DNA of 7,895 nt from Cryomorphaceae bacterium (GCA_949547975.1 CATITW010000235.1:1-7895), one strand, 5' to 3'. Counted from the first letter of the stretch, positions 1-7,479 are shown. Numbers and translations are program-made. The notes: generated by a model from the letters alone, not told the origin.

Positions 1-599
1 CCGAAAATGGTCAATATGATGGAGCCGCCGACCAGCACGAACATCTGCATGAGGTCGGTGTAGACTACCGCCTTGAAGCCGCCGAAGACCGTGTAAATTC
101 CAGTGGCAACGACGATGAAGATGGCGCCTGTCCAGAAATCAATTCCTAGAAGTGCGGTAAACACGATGGCTCCCGCAAAGATGGTTACAGAGATTTTGGT
201 TAGTACGTACGCGACGATGCTGACGTAGCTGAGGTAGCTTCGAGCCCATCCGTTGTAGCGCTTTTCCAAAAATTCAGGCATGGTGAATACCCCAGAACGC
301 AAGTAAAAGGGTACGAATACCCATCCGAGGATAATTAAAATCAGGGAAGCGAGCAGTTCGAACTGGCCAGCGACTAATTCGCCGGAGGCACCTTGACCGG
401 CCAAACCGACCAAATGCTCTGAACCGATGTTGGAAGCGAAAAGTGATGCTCCGATCACGAACCAGCCTAGGTTCCTTCCGCCAAGAAAATAATCGGCAGC
501 CTCCCCTTCTTCACTTTTGCTTCGGCCGCTAAAAAATGCGATCACGAAAACGGCAACAAAATACAGGGCGACGACAATAAAATCGGTAGTTTCTAACAT
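1..599 (-). CDS. SGLT-type sodium/sugar symporter (SSS family), N-terminal part, 3' end outside window
   Basis: This is the first 199 codons of a gene running off the left edge, starting at the ATG at 599. The protein is very hydrophobic, with membrane segments near residues 7-24, 44-70, 82-100, 122-150, 155-173 and 183-199. It belongs to the solute:sodium symporter family, inner-membrane carriers that use the Na+ gradient to import solutes. The stretch at 50-70 (GASLFASNIGSEHLVGLAGQG) closely resembles human SGLT1. Asn57, His62 and Glu81 have the same spacing as the SGLT1 sugar-site residues Asn78, His83 and Glu102, so a hexose such as glucose or galactose is a plausible substrate (inference). 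Other family signatures seen are YFLGGRNLGWFVIG (37-50), FTMPEFLEKRY (105-115) and YTVFGGFKAVVYTDLMQ (169-185). The later sugar-site residues (SGLT1 Lys321, Gln457) lie outside the window. No Shine-Dalgarno precedes the start. It is divergent from the glycosyltransferase gene. The family is certain; the substrate is not. Confidence 0.92.
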   Translation of the reverse strand, partial: MLETTDFIVVALYFVAVFVIAFFSGRSKSEEGEAADYFLGGRNLGWFVIGASLFASNIGSEHLVGLAGQGASGELVAGQFELLASLILIILGWVFVPFYLRSGVFTMPEFLEKRYNGWARSYLSYVSIVAYVLTKISVTIFAGAIVFTALLGIDFWTGAIFIVVATGIYTVFGGFKAVVYTDLMQMFVLVGGSIILTIF

Positions 600-629
600 G
601 GTTTTGCGGTATTAAGGACCCTAAAGTAG

Positions 630-642
630 TGTACTTAGTACA
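630..642. promoter_or_regulatory. 13-bp palindrome in the symporter/glycosyltransferase divergent region, possible operator
   Basis: TGTACTTAGTACA has perfect 6-base arms around one central base. It lies 31-43 bases upstream of the symporter ATG, where a regulator could overlap the promoter. I recognise no named operator in it. One short palindrome in 146 bases can arise by chance, so this is a candidate only. The rest of 600-745 shows no convincing promoter: TAATTTTA at 705-712 (plus) and TACTTTAG at 628-621 (minus) each miss the Bacteroidota -7 consensus TAnnTTTG by one base, and neither has a TTG at the right distance. Confidence 0.25.
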
Positions 643-745
643 ATTAGTCCCCATTGCATAAAAAAATGTTCCGACCAAATGCACCGGAGTCGATCGGCTT
701 TGGCTAATTTTAGCCCTTATCGACACTTTCTCCCGCTATTGAACC

Positions 746-1786
746 ATGAGTCCAGCACCGCATCACGTTTTACATGTCGCCAAATGGTACCCTAATCCCA
801 AGGATGTACAGCACGGTATTTTTGTCAAAAAACAGATCGATGCGCTCTCGGTGGAGCAACATACCCTGGCGTTTGTAAACGAGCATTTCCCGCCCATTCA
901 TGAGCCGCAGCTCTCGTTATATGGTGCACAGAAGATGAGCTGGTCGGTTAAATTGGCCACGTTTATTGGAACCCTTTCGAAAGCTCCATACACGATTGTT
1001 CATTTTCATTGCTTCACTCCTGATCTGCTTCCAATGGCCATCTACGCAAGGCAAAAGGGGTTGAAGATTGCCTACACCGAGCACTTTTCGGGATACCTAC
1101 CGGAGAATTTAGATCGGCTGTCTTCCCTTAAAAATTGGGCCACACGCCAATTCTTAAAACGTGTCGACATCGCATTTCCCGTTAGCCCCGTTCTAGCCTC
1201 CGCTTTACATACACTCTACTCCTCCCTTCCTACGCAGCTCGTTCCGAACATTGTATCCGACGCACCCGCTGTGGCACGTAAAAATGAAGGCACTACTGCT
1301 GTGAAATTCCTTATGGTGGCCGATATCGTGTTCGAGATCAAACGTCAAGACCTCGTTCTTAAGCTCTTTCAAAATCTGCCCCGAATGCGCGCTGAATTGC
1401 ATTTTATCGGTGGCGGCCCGGATCAAGAACGACTAAAAGATTTGGCCTCACGCGCTCCGAACGTCTACATGCACGGACGTAAAAGCAATGAAGAAGTCCT
1501 AGAAATGCTCCCTGAATTTGATGTACACATCCTATACAGCGCCTATGAGAGTTTCGGAATCACCACATTCGAAGCACGAAAGGCGGGACTTTGGGCCATC
1601 ACTCGAGCATCCTTCGGAGGCAGCCATTGGGCGGATGAGTACTGCCTTATGGCCGAAAACGACGAACACCTTCTCACCACGATGAATGATCTATTGCATG
1701 GAGAGCGCCCTTCAGCCAATTCCTTCCATGAACTCAGTGCAACTGCGGTGGGCCAACAAATAAACAGTTGTTACAATGAACTCTGA
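746..1786 (+). CDS. Glycosyltransferase, GT4-like (GT-B fold)
   Basis: The 346-residue cytoplasmic protein has the two-lobe plan of GT-B retaining glycosyltransferases, which move a sugar from a nucleotide-sugar donor to a glycan or lipid acceptor. The N-terminal acceptor lobe starts with the typical strand HVLHVAKWYPNP (7-18) and contains a TEH motif (111-113). The C-terminal donor lobe begins near residue 187 and includes IGGGPDQERL (221-230), HGRKSNEEV (243-251) and the E-x7-E motif Glu268 to Glu276 (ESFGITTFE), which contacts the donor sugar in the GT4 family. The length is slightly short for the family (about 350-400). The ATG at 746 is chosen because the conserved first strand begins a few residues later. 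Neighbours give no clue to the acceptor: no other polysaccharide gene is visible. Arginine codons are mixed, unlike the biased next gene. The family is confident; donor, acceptor and product are unknown. Confidence 0.88.
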   Translation: MSPAPHHVLHVAKWYPNPKDVQHGIFVKKQIDALSVEQHTLAFVNEHFPPIHEPQLSLYGAQKMSWSVKLATFIGTLSKAPYTIVHFHCFTPDLLPMAIYARQKGLKIAYTEHFSGYLPENLDRLSSLKNWATRQFLKRVDIAFPVSPVLASALHTLYSSLPTQLVPNIVSDAPAVARKNEGTTAVKFLMVADIVFEIKRQDLVLKLFQNLPRMRAELHFIGGGPDQERLKDLASRAPNVYMHGRKSNEEVLEMLPEFDVHILYSAYESFGITTFEARKAGLWAITRASFGGSHWADEYCLMAENDEHLLTTMNDLLHGERPSANSFHELSATAVGQQINSCYNEL

Positions 1787-1803
1787 ACCTGAATTTTTCA
1801 TTA

Positions 1804-1811
1804 TATATTTA
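1804..1811 (+). promoter_or_regulatory. Possible -7 box of the T9SS protein gene
   Basis: TATATTTA matches the Bacteroidota -7 consensus TAnnTTTG at all but the last position and sits 23 bases before the ATG at 1835. No TTG lies 17-23 bases upstream; the nearest is at 1768-1770, about 33 bases away. The 48-base gap after the glycosyltransferase holds no hairpin terminator, so read-through from upstream is also possible. Confidence 0.35.
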
Positions 1812-1834
1812 CTTCGCACAAAAACTCATACTTT

Positions 1835-3736
1835 ATGAAAAAATTACTACTTGCTGCCTTCGGGCTAAGCGCGCTAGGAGTTACCGCTCAAGAGGTTCGA
1901 CAAGACCTCGGTCGTGACGCGCAGGCGATGGTTGACGTACAATCATCTGCTATTCCTTACAATACGACTTACAACAAGCAGAATTCTGCAGTGATGATCG
2001 GTACTCAACCTAATGTGTACGGTGCTGGTTTCGGTCCAAAGAACAACCTTGTTGCGAACGAAGAGTTGAATACTATTGCATTCATCCACCGTTCAGACTT
2101 CAATTCAAATGGCGACAATGGTTCAGGTGCACTCCGTTTTGACTACTCAACAGACGGCGGTGCTTCATGGACCAATAATGCAGGACCAGTGTGGAACCCG
2201 AACATCAGCGGTTATGCCTACCCAGGTATGGCACGCTACCCGCACATCGGTATTTTGAACGATGCTGGTAACACGAATCCACTAAACGCATCTATCACCG
2301 TTTGGGCACCAACGCTTGCAGGTACCAACGCCGCTTCATGGGGTGGTGCACTTGTAGGTACGCACAAGATGGACAACACGCTTACGAACATGGCTGTTGA
2401 TACCACAGGTGGTCACCTTACTTTGGACGAATCGTACACTTCAGGCGACAAATTCTGGGGGCTCAGCTTCCACCAGCCGAACTACGATGTAGAAGAATAC
2501 ACGGATACAGCGATCATTTGGATCGGTGACATGGACTTCACTACGGATTCTATGGGCTTGACGGAGATCAGAGCTTACTTGCCGGTAACGGAAGACTCAA
2601 CAAACGGAAAAATCGTCGGTGACGGTCGCATCAAATTTGCGGACGATAACCTCAACGGCTATATTTCTATTGAAGCATACAACAGCTCGATCGCACCTGC
2701 ACCGGTTATTCATCCGTACATGATGAAAACTACCGACGGTGGTCAAACTTGGGGATCGATCATGGGTCCAAACCTTGACGAATTGGTAGACAACGGAAGT
2801 GGCGACAGTTTGAAGACTGTATTTGACTTCATCACAGGCGGCTGGGACATCGGTCACCTTACCTCTTCTACACGTGGTCACGATCTAGCGATCGACATCA
2901 ACGGTAACCCGCACATGTTCGTACACGTTTTCCCTGGAACGAACACGACTCCAACCGGAGGTACTATTGCAGGTGACTTTACGTACTACCCAGGTGTTAA
3001 CCTCCTCGTAGACATCTTCACTACAGATGGTGGTCTTACATGGGAGTGTAACATCGTTTCTCAGGTATTCACTTGGGAATATGAGTTCGGTATTGCTGGT
3101 AGCGGTGTAACTGAAGCAAACCGTCCACACATCTCTATGAATGCGGATCGCGACATGATGTTCTTCTCATGGTTCGAGTCAGATACGTCATTCGTAACTG
3201 GAACAGAAAACAACTTCCCAGATTGGAAAGTACAAGGGTACAACGTTCTAGGAGACTCTTTGGAAGGTCCTACAACTGTCATGGGTACTTTCGGAGATGC
3301 TACCTGGGGTAACGTTGCGGATCTAGCATTCGATAACGGCGACGGTACGCACCAGTTGCACATGACCTACGCTCCTATCGAAGACTTTGGAACATTTGAC
3401 GTTTTAGGTGCTATCGACTTCTACTACTTGGGACAACCTTACCCACGTAATATCGGTGTGGAAGAAATCACTGAAACTGGTTTCTCTGTAAGCCAAAACT
3501 TCCCGAACCCGACTAGTGGCATCACTCGTTTGGCGATCGAGAATGTTGAGCCTGCAAACTACCAGCTTACGATTGTAGACATCACAGGTCGTATCATGGA
3601 AAACACAGACCTAGGTATGCTAGAAGCAGGACGTCACGTACATACTGTAGACGCAACAGGCTACGCTTCAGGTGTATACTTCTACACCGTGCGTTCAGCA
3701 GGACATAAAGTAACGAAGAAGTTGATCGTAGAATAA
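1835..3736 (+). CDS. Secreted Asp-box (BNR-like) protein with T9SS type A sorting domain
   Basis: This is a 633-residue exported protein. Residues 1-18 form a Sec signal peptide (KK, then LLLAAFGLSALG, with cleavage likely after VTA before Gln19). The body contains three Asp-box motifs of the form S/T-x-D-G-G-x-S/T-W, at 105-112 (STDGGASW), 299-306 (TTDGGQTW) and 396-403 (TTDGGLTW). These are the turn motifs of sialidase-like beta-propellers and related surface proteins. Residues from about 552 form a T9SS C-terminal domain: NFPNPTSG (555-562), VDITGRIM (581-588), GVYFY (613-617) and the basic end KVTKKLIVE. Such proteins are carried across the outer membrane by the Por/Gld-type machinery, and the tail is removed. 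I see no sialidase catalytic set (no FRIP motif or Arg triad that I can identify), so an enzymatic role is not supported. Codons are strongly biased (10 of 15 arginines are CGT, and AAC, TAC and TTC are frequent), which suggests high expression. Architecture is certain; function is unknown. Confidence 0.9.
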   Translation: MKKLLLAAFGLSALGVTAQEVRQDLGRDAQAMVDVQSSAIPYNTTYNKQNSAVMIGTQPNVYGAGFGPKNNLVANEELNTIAFIHRSDFNSNGDNGSGALRFDYSTDGGASWTNNAGPVWNPNISGYAYPGMARYPHIGILNDAGNTNPLNASITVWAPTLAGTNAASWGGALVGTHKMDNTLTNMAVDTTGGHLTLDESYTSGDKFWGLSFHQPNYDVEEYTDTAIIWIGDMDFTTDSMGLTEIRAYLPVTEDSTNGKIVGDGRIKFADDNLNGYISIEAYNSSIAPAPVIHPYMMKTTDGGQTWGSIMGPNLDELVDNGSGDSLKTVFDFITGGWDIGHLTSSTRGHDLAIDINGNPHMFVHVFPGTNTTPTGGTIAGDFTYYPGVNLLVDIFTTDGGLTWECNIVSQVFTWEYEFGIAGSGVTEANRPHISMNADRDMMFFSWFESDTSFVTGTENNFPDWKVQGYNVLGDSLEGPTTVMGTFGDATWGNVADLAFDNGDGTHQLHMTYAPIEDFGTFDVLGAIDFYYLGQPYPRNIGVEEITETGFSVSQNFPNPTSGITRLAIENVEPANYQLTIVDITGRIMENTDLGMLEAGRHVHTVDATGYASGVYFYTVRSAGHKVTKKLIVE

Positions 3737-3764
3737 GACGCTCGCTCTTACTTTAGCACAATAA

Positions 3765-3798
3765 AAAACCCCGGTTAGGTACTCCTAGCCGGGGTTTT
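3765..3798. terminator. Bidirectional intrinsic terminator between convergent genes
   Basis: A 15-base arm (3765-3779, AAAACCCCGGTTAGG), a TACT loop (3780-3783) and a second arm (3784-3798, CCTAGCCGGGGTTTT) form a strong GC-rich hairpin flanked by A and T runs. It lies 28 bases after the T9SS protein stop and 22 bases beyond the E1 gene stop, so it can end both transcripts. In the plus-strand RNA the arms pair fully with one G-U wobble (3775 with 3788). In the minus-strand RNA the same position is an A-C mismatch, but that strand has the longer U run (six against four). Confidence 0.9.
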
Positions 3799-3820
3799 GT
3801 GTGTTGTAGAGAATCGTTAT

Positions 3821-5773
3821 TTAAAACGCTAACAGGTTCTGAATTTCTTCTTCTAGTTTCGATGAAGCTAAATACCCCTGCTCCAGCTCTGCTGAGAATG
3901 GCACTGGCGTGGCGTCTGAGGCTACCAAACGAACGGGACCGTCCAGGTACTCAAAACACTCCGCAGCAATCAAACTGCTGATATGCTCCCCAAAACCACC
4001 CACTGCAATATCCTCCTGGAGGATAAGTACTTTACCTGTCTTCGAAAGACTGTGTCGTATTGCGTTAAAATCTAGTGGAACTAAGGTTCTAAGGTTAATG
4101 ACCTCCACCCGCTTTTGCAGATCCAGATCACTGATCGTTTGTAGCGCCCAATGCACGCCCATACCGTAGGTAACGATAGTTAAATCTTCACCCGAGCATT
4201 CGATCTTTGCCTGACCTAGTGGCAGCGAAACGAGTCCTTCTGCCACCTCTTCTTTCAAGGTTCTGTACAATGCCTTGTGCTCGAAGAACAGGACTGGATT
4301 CGGATCGGACAAACTTTGAAGGAGCAATGCCTTTGCTTCCGACGGCCAGGCCGGATACACGACTTTTAAGCCAGGAACGTGGGTGAACCATGCTTCTGTA
4401 CTTTGACTGTGGTAGGGACCTGCGGCGACTCCCGCACCCGTAGGCATACGAATCACGACATCTACGGCTTGTCCCCAGCGCCAGTGCAATTTCGCAAGGT
4501 TATTTACAATCTGATTAAATCCGGTCGTGACAAAATCTGAAAACTGCATTTCCATCATCGCCTTCCCTCCCGCGATCGCATAGCCCAGCGAGGCTCCAAC
4601 GATCGCACTTTCACATAAGGGCGTATTGCGCACGCGGGCACTGCCATAGGTTTTCTTCATGCCATCCGTGGCCTTAAACACACCTCCGTAGGCGCCGATG
4701 TCCTGTCCCATGAGCACGAGATTCGGCCACAATTTCATGGCCTCATTCAGTCCGTCGTGGATCGCATCGATCAAGCGCATTTCTTTGGTATTTGCGCTAG
4801 AATGATCAAAATCTGGAGCAGGAGCAAACAAATCGTCATGCAATTCTTGGCGATTGTATTTGGGAGTAGTTCCTTCGAGTGCCGCATGAAAGGCTTGATC
4901 CACATTGCTTTTGCAAGCTTCCATCCTCTTGGCCAATTCCGCTTCGTCCAAACCCCAATCCGCGAGGTTGGCCTTAATGCGTGCCATCGGCTCAGATTTC
5001 ATAGCTTCCTCTATCATGCCGTCCGGGTAGTATTTCGTCCCGCTGGCTTCTTCGTGGCCGCGAATACGGAAGGTACGTGCTTCGAGTAAAATTGGCTTGG
5101 AATGCTCGCGAGCAAACGCTGCTGCATTGGAAAAATGCTCGGAAGCGTGCGCGAGATCATTCGCGTCAAACGAACGGGCCTCCACCCCATAGGCGGGGCC
5201 CTTTTGCGTAAAGGAGTCAAACACGAATTGTTCGTGCTCAGGAGTGCTCAACCCCCAATAATTACGCTCTACGACGAAAACTACGGGAAGGTCCCAAACT
5301 GCGGCCACATTTAAGGCCTCGTGGAAGTCCCCTTGACTGGTCGCACCGTCGCCCGTAAAGGCAAGCACACATTTACCCGTTCCCTGCAATTTTTCGCGCA
5401 AGGCAAGTCCACAAGCGAGTCCAAGCTGCGCTCCAAGATGGGAGATCATACCGATAATATGGTGTTCTTTGGCTCCGAAGTGAAAACTGCGGTCACGGCC
5501 TTTGGTGTATCCTTCTAGTTTTCCTTGAAATTGGGCAAAAAGCCGTTCTAAGGGGAGCTCTCGGGCGATAAATACACCAAGGTTTCGGTGCATGGTACAG
5601 ATGTATTCGTCTTTATCTAAAGCGTGTGTTGCCGCGACAGAAAGGGCCTCCTGACCGAAAGAGCTGAACCATTTCGAGATTTTTCCTTGGCGGAGGTAAA
5701 TGAGCATTTTTTCTTCAATGGCTCGAGCTTGTAGGAAATCGCTCAAGAGCGCATCGGAGTGGTGGTCGTTCAT
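3821..5773 (-). CDS. 2-oxoacid dehydrogenase E1 component, fused alpha and beta subunits (branched-chain type likely)
   Basis: The 650-residue protein joins both E1 chains in one polypeptide. Residues 5-300 are the thiamine-diphosphate-binding alpha part, with GDGATSQGDFHEA (141-153) and the Mg/TPP loop ERNYWGLSTP (169-178). RIRGHEEASGTKYY (236-249) corresponds to the conserved His loop. Residues 330-505 are the beta pyrimidine-binding part, with Glu388 in TPLCESAIVGASLGYA matching the cofactor-activating glutamate and HSQST at 455-459. Residues 520-645 are the transketolase C-terminal domain (LQEDIAVGGFGEH, 585-597). E1 decarboxylates a 2-oxoacid on TPP and transfers the acyl group to lipoyl-E2. 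Fused E1 proteins of this size occur in Bacteroidota and are usually assigned to branched-chain 2-oxoacid oxidation; a pyruvate or acetoin enzyme cannot be excluded. No E2 or E3 gene is adjacent. The usual ENN of the loop reads ERN here. Start is the ATG at 5773. Confidence 0.92.
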   Translation of the reverse strand: MNDHHSDALLSDFLQARAIEEKMLIYLRQGKISKWFSSFGQEALSVAATHALDKDEYICTMHRNLGVFIARELPLERLFAQFQGKLEGYTKGRDRSFHFGAKEHHIIGMISHLGAQLGLACGLALREKLQGTGKCVLAFTGDGATSQGDFHEALNVAAVWDLPVVFVVERNYWGLSTPEHEQFVFDSFTQKGPAYGVEARSFDANDLAHASEHFSNAAAFAREHSKPILLEARTFRIRGHEEASGTKYYPDGMIEEAMKSEPMARIKANLADWGLDEAELAKRMEACKSNVDQAFHAALEGTTPKYNRQELHDDLFAPAPDFDHSSANTKEMRLIDAIHDGLNEAMKLWPNLVLMGQDIGAYGGVFKATDGMKKTYGSARVRNTPLCESAIVGASLGYAIAGGKAMMEMQFSDFVTTGFNQIVNNLAKLHWRWGQAVDVVIRMPTGAGVAAGPYHSQSTEAWFTHVPGLKVVYPAWPSEAKALLLQSLSDPNPVLFFEHKALYRTLKEEVAEGLVSLPLGQAKIECSGEDLTIVTYGMGVHWALQTISDLDLQKRVEVINLRTLVPLDFNAIRHSLSKTGKVLILQEDIAVGGFGEHISSLIAAECFEYLDGPVRLVASDATPVPFSAELEQGYLASSKLEEEIQNLLAF

Positions 5774-5798
5774 AACTTCTAGGTGAAGAGTGTTCTGT

Positions 5799-5831
5799 TT
5801 GTAAATAGGTGCGAAAAGGTAGTTATTTTTG
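5799..5831 (+). promoter_or_regulatory. Bacteroidota-type promoter for the oxygenase-trmD operon
   Basis: TTG at 5799-5801 and TATTTTTG at 5824-5831 are separated by 22 bases. This fits the housekeeping sigma consensus known from Flavobacterium and Bacteroides (TTG, about 17-23 bases, TAnnTTTG) with no mismatch in the -7 box. A start of transcription some 5-7 bases downstream would leave a leader of about 25-30 bases before the ATG at 5864. It is the best promoter I see in the window. For the divergent E1 gene the nearest candidate is TACCTTTT (5821 to 5814, minus), one base off consensus and without a TTG. Confidence 0.7.
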
Positions 5832-5863
5832 TAAGACTATTTTGTTAATAATTGCCATTAGCT

Positions 5864-6799
5864 ATGATTCCAAACCTCGATTTCAACCTCTGGAAAAACG
5901 GAAACCAAGAAGAACGTGACGCATTCGTTGCAGCGCTCGGTAAAGCCTATACGGACATCGGTTTTGTGACCATCAAAAATCACGGTTTCGACGAGGAGGT
6001 GCAGCAGGAATTGTATCGTCAGGCGGCGTCCTTTTTTGAATTGGACAAGGCGACCAAAAGACATTATGAACTCGAAGCTCTTGCCGGCCAACGCGGGTAT
6101 ACCAGCTTCGGAAAAGAACATGCTAAGGGCATCGATGCGGCAGATTTGAAAGAATTTTGGCAGGTAGGACAGCCTTCACCAGCGTATGACGGACCTGAAT
6201 ACCACGACAATGTCAGTGTTTCAGAACTCCCCGAATTTGCACCAAGTTTCGAAAAAGCGTACCAAGATCTTGAAGAGATCGGACAGCATATGCTTCAGGC
6301 CATCGCATTATTTCTCTCGCTCGACCAAGAGTATTTCACTCCATGGGTCACTGGTGGAAATAGCATTCTTAGAGCCATACACTACCCTCCGATCACTACT
6401 GATCCAGGCGACAGCGTACGTGCCGGTCAACACGAAGACATCAACCTGATCACCCTGCTGATGGGCGCGAGCGCGGAAGGATTGGAAGTACTCAATAAAA
6501 AAGGAGAATGGGTAGGTATTACCGCCATACCAGGATCGCTTGTAGTGAACGTCGGAGATATGCTTCAACGTCTCACGAATGGCCTATTAAAATCCACTAC
6601 CCATCGCGTAGTTAACCCACCAAAAGCCCAGTGGTCCAGTCCTAGGTACAGCATTCCTTTCTTCTTACATCCAGTAGGAAAAATGCCGCTAAATGTGCTC
6701 GAGGATTGTATTTCAGCTGAACGCCCTAAGGCCTTTGATGATATCACAGCGGGTGCGTATCTCGACGAGCGCCTAGTGGAAATAGGATTGAAAAAATAA
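5864..6799 (+). CDS. 2-oxoglutarate/Fe(II)-dependent oxygenase, isopenicillin N synthase superfamily
   Basis: This is a soluble 311-residue protein of the DIOX_N plus 2OG-FeII_Oxy type. The N-terminal part has the family opening ([10 protein letters not shown], then [14 protein letters not shown] at 28-41). The catalytic jelly-roll carries the iron ligands His190 and Asp192 ([10 protein letters not shown]) and His247 ([10 protein letters not shown]), and the 2-oxoglutarate-binding Arg261-x-Ser263 ([10 protein letters not shown]). [14 protein letters not shown] (227-240) is also typical. All key residues are present, so the enzyme should be active. The reaction would use O2 and 2-oxoglutarate to hydroxylate or otherwise oxidise an unknown substrate; members range from plant hormone enzymes to uncharacterised bacterial ones, and a true isopenicillin N synthase is unlikely without beta-lactam genes. 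The frame opens at TTG 5852, but ATG 5864 is preferred because it starts the conserved region and fits the promoter. The stop overlaps the trmD ATG by one base (TAATG), so the two are probably co-translated. Confidence 0.9.
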   Translation: MIPNLDFNLWKNGNQEERDAFVAALGKAYTDIGFVTIKNHGFDEEVQQELYRQAASFFELDKATKRHYELEALAGQRGYTSFGKEHAKGIDAADLKEFWQVGQPSPAYDGPEYHDNVSVSELPEFAPSFEKAYQDLEEIGQHMLQAIALFLSLDQEYFTPWVTGGNSILRAIHYPPITTDPGDSVRAGQHEDINLITLLMGASAEGLEVLNKKGEWVGITAIPGSLVVNVGDMLQRLTNGLLKSTTHRVVNPPKAQWSSPRYSIPFFLHPVGKMPLNVLEDCISAERPKAFDDITAGAYLDERLVEIGLKK

Positions 6800-7479
6800 T
6801 GGTACATATCGACATCATCACCGTCATGCCTGAGCTGCTCGACGGACCATTTTCTCACAGTATTCTAAAGCGTGCGGAAGATAAGGGTTTGGCCCAAGTT
6901 CGTTTGCACCAGCTTCGGGAATATGGCGCGGGCAAACACCAGCAAGTCGACGACTATCAATACGGTGGTGGCGCTGGAATGGTGATGCAATGCGAACCGT
7001 TAGTCTCCTGTATCGAAGCGCTTCAAAAGGAACGGAACTACGACGCCGTGCTCTATATGACTCCTGATGGGAAGCGTTATAATCAAGGAGACGCCAATCA
7101 TTTGAGCATGATCGGCAATATGATCATCATTTGTGGCCATTACAAGGGCATCGACCAGCGCGTCAGGGACCACTGGGTAACCCATGAATTCAGCATCGGT
7201 GACTATGTACTTAGCGGCGGCGAACTTGCCGCGGCGGTCATCACAGACTCCATCATTCGTCTGCTTCCAGGCGTACTGAACGATGAAACTTCTGCACTTA
7301 CAGACAGCTTTCAAGACAATCTGCTTGCGCCACCCGTGTACACGCGGCCCGAAGATTTTAGAGGACATAAGGTGCCGGAAATCCTGACCTCAGGCAATAC
7401 CAAAGCCATCGAACTGTGGCGAGAAGAACAGGCCTACCAGCGCACGAAGGAGCGCCGTCCAGATCTGCTCGAAGACTAG
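6799..7479 (+). CDS. trmD: tRNA (guanine(37)-N1)-methyltransferase TrmD
   Basis: TrmD transfers a methyl group from S-adenosylmethionine to N1 of G37, next to the anticodon of tRNAs reading CNN codons for Leu, Pro and Arg, and so prevents +1 frameshifting. It is essential in many bacteria and works as a cytoplasmic homodimer. The SPOUT trefoil-knot domain shows YGGGAGMVM (55-63), [11 protein letters not shown] (86-96), [11 protein letters not shown] (112-122) and [13 protein letters not shown] (132-144), which form the SAM site. Asp169 in [11 protein letters not shown] matches the catalytic aspartate, followed by [12 protein letters not shown] (178-189) and the C-terminal tRNA-binding part ending RRPDLLED. 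Length is 226, shorter than E. coli (255) as is usual in this phylum. It starts in the TAATG overlap with the oxygenase, not beside rpsP, rimM or rplS as in many bacteria. Its stop TAG shares CTAG with the stop of the opposing gene, and no terminator separates them. Confidence 0.97.
   Translation: MVHIDIITVMPELLDGPFSHSILKRAEDKGLAQVRLHQLREYGAGKHQQVDDYQYGGGAGMVMQCEPLVSCIEALQKERNYDAVLYMTPDGKRYNQGDANHLSMIGNMIIICGHYKGIDQRVRDHWVTHEFSIGDYVLSGGELAAAVITDSIIRLLPGVLNDETSALTDSFQDNLLAPPVYTRPEDFRGHKVPEILTSGNTKAIELWREEQAYQRTKERRPDLLED

Noticed and set aside
529..726. Minus-strand 65-codon open frame overlapping the symporter start
   Set aside because: It overlaps the well-supported symporter start in another frame, has low-complexity Arg/Cys/Phe-rich content and no recognisable domain; it is a shadow.
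600..745. Promoter boxes for the symporter and glycosyltransferase
   Set aside because: TAATTTTA (705-712, plus) and TACTTTAG (628 to 621, minus) each miss the -7 consensus by one base, and no TTG stands 17-23 bases upstream; for the minus one the nearest TTG is only 12 bases away.
1835..3736. Calling the T9SS protein a sialidase because of its Asp-boxes
   Set aside because: Asp-boxes are structural turns found in many beta-propellers. No FRIP motif or catalytic Arg triad could be identified.
5864..6799. Calling the oxygenase isopenicillin N synthase
   Set aside because: The 2OG-binding Arg-x-Ser and iron ligands are common to the whole superfamily, and there are no beta-lactam synthesis genes nearby.
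7000..7368. Minus-strand 122-codon open frame inside trmD
   Set aside because: It lies wholly antisense to a clearly conserved trmD and its translation resembles no protein family I know.
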